Origin: Pilaira anomala
Taxonomy: Eukaryota; Mucoromycota; Mucoromycetes; Mucorales; Mucoraceae
Length of the DNA: 51,952 bases
Direction of reading: 5' to 3'
NCBI GenBank assembly: GCA_025716855.1
Contig: JAIXMQ010000117.1
Coordinates: 1 to 51,952 of the forward strand
In this document: positions 51,546 through 51,952 of the stretch, one piece after another
How positions within the stretch are numbered: the first letter of the stretch is position 1
How the letters are laid out: the number at the start of each line of letters is the position of its first letter
Translations under genes and position numbers: made by a program
Notes under the pieces: generated by a model
Databases searched by the model: none
Told to the model about the DNA's origin: nothing
Seen by the model: the letters and a program-made list of their open reading frames with translations, nothing else

Positions 51546-51952
51546 TACTAGCATTCCCACCAATATTGGGCATTATTGGTGGGAATGCTGCCCTACGCTT
51601 AGCTGTAGAAATTGGCAGTATTGAGTTAGTGCGTTTACCATTCAGGTAGTTTCATACCAATTGAGTTGGTAATTATTATCTCCAATCTGGTGTTATATAC
51701 ACCCATTCAATAGGTAACATAAATGCACATTTGGTAAGATACCTTCCAATATCCTGTGCAGTATTGATTCTTTACTTGTAGTAAAAAGGACAACTTTATT
51801 AACAGCACAAACCACATCTCTCGTATAAAATACTACCCAAAAATTAACCGTTTTGAACGATCCGATTGATAAATTCATAAATTTGGCGATAGGTTTTTAT
51901 TTAAAAAATAGGCAGGTTTTAATCATCATAGAATAGACAGGTTTTAATATAT
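51546..51952. other. Unassigned right-hand end with a 16-bp stem hairpin
   Basis: No gene is supported. A strong hairpin has the stem AGCATTCCCACCAATA at 51550-51565 and 51574-51589 with an 8-nt loop, placed exactly where homology to Helitron Rep ends. It may mark the end of another element. The rest is AT-rich with GATAGACAGGTTTTAAT/ATAGGCAGGTTTTAAT repeated near the window edge (51908-51950). Confidence 0.5.

Overview
The window looks like AT-rich nuclear DNA of a fungus, most likely an early-diverging (Mucoromycota-type) lineage. The basis is indirect: short GTAAGT/GTATGT...TAG introns of about 60-70 bp, pyrimidine-rich leaders before ATGs, and a 5S rRNA gene inside the rDNA spacer on the strand opposite the 28S gene. 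Nearly everything recognisable is mobile DNA or rDNA debris. No ordinary host housekeeping gene is evident.

Four Helitron-type rolling-circle transposons (A, C, B/E, D) lie in the same orientation, with the Rep/helicase gene on the minus strand. Order along the plus strand: (1) 1-5.4 kb, the 5' half of Helitron A: a Rep/helicase fragment plus divergent plus-strand cargo genes X, Y and Z. (2) 5.4-8.7 kb, rDNA: spacer repeats, a 5S gene, more spacer, and the last ~570 nt of 28S. (3) 8.7-19.2 kb, Helitron C, whose 3' hairpin terminus abuts the 28S fragment, with a Rep/helicase pseudogene and cargo X, Y, Z, W. (4) 19.2-23.9 kb, satellites, one broken unknown gene and a polyglutamine gene. (5) 24.0-40.4 kb, Helitron B/E, split by an 8.5-kb CACTA (CMC/EnSpm) transposon at 26680-35157. 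(6) 40.4-43.7 kb, a second copy of the spacer-5S-28S block. (7) 43.7-51.5 kb, Helitron D, whose 3' end abuts the 28S fragment at the same nucleotide and whose Rep gene is interrupted by an insert holding a 2.5-kb PIF/Harbinger element. (8) the last ~400 bp are unassigned.

Segments 1-8697 and 35158-43682 are a near-identical segmental duplication. The CACTA element and the satellites between the two copies show what happened around and after it.

The main biological points are as follows. Two Helitrons with different 3'-terminal regions end at exactly the same position of the 28S gene, in the peptidyl-transferase-centre segment GGGA|TAACTGGC, near the site of the omega group I intron in mitochondrial LSU rRNA. 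This suggests rDNA-targeted Helitrons. The Helitrons also share a conserved cargo block: X (unknown, acidic middle and basic tail) and two adjacent proteins Y and Z of the Mug/TDG uracil-DNA glycosylase family. In this pair the canonical first active-site motif (GINPG) is in Z and the canonical second motif (PNPxxSR type) is in Y, so they may form a split two-subunit glycosylase. Copy C adds a further unknown gene, W.

All four Rep/helicase genes carry frameshifts or nonsense codons, many at homopolymers, so either these copies are dead or the assembly has homopolymer errors. Two 596-bp TA-flanked MITEs each sit in an intron.
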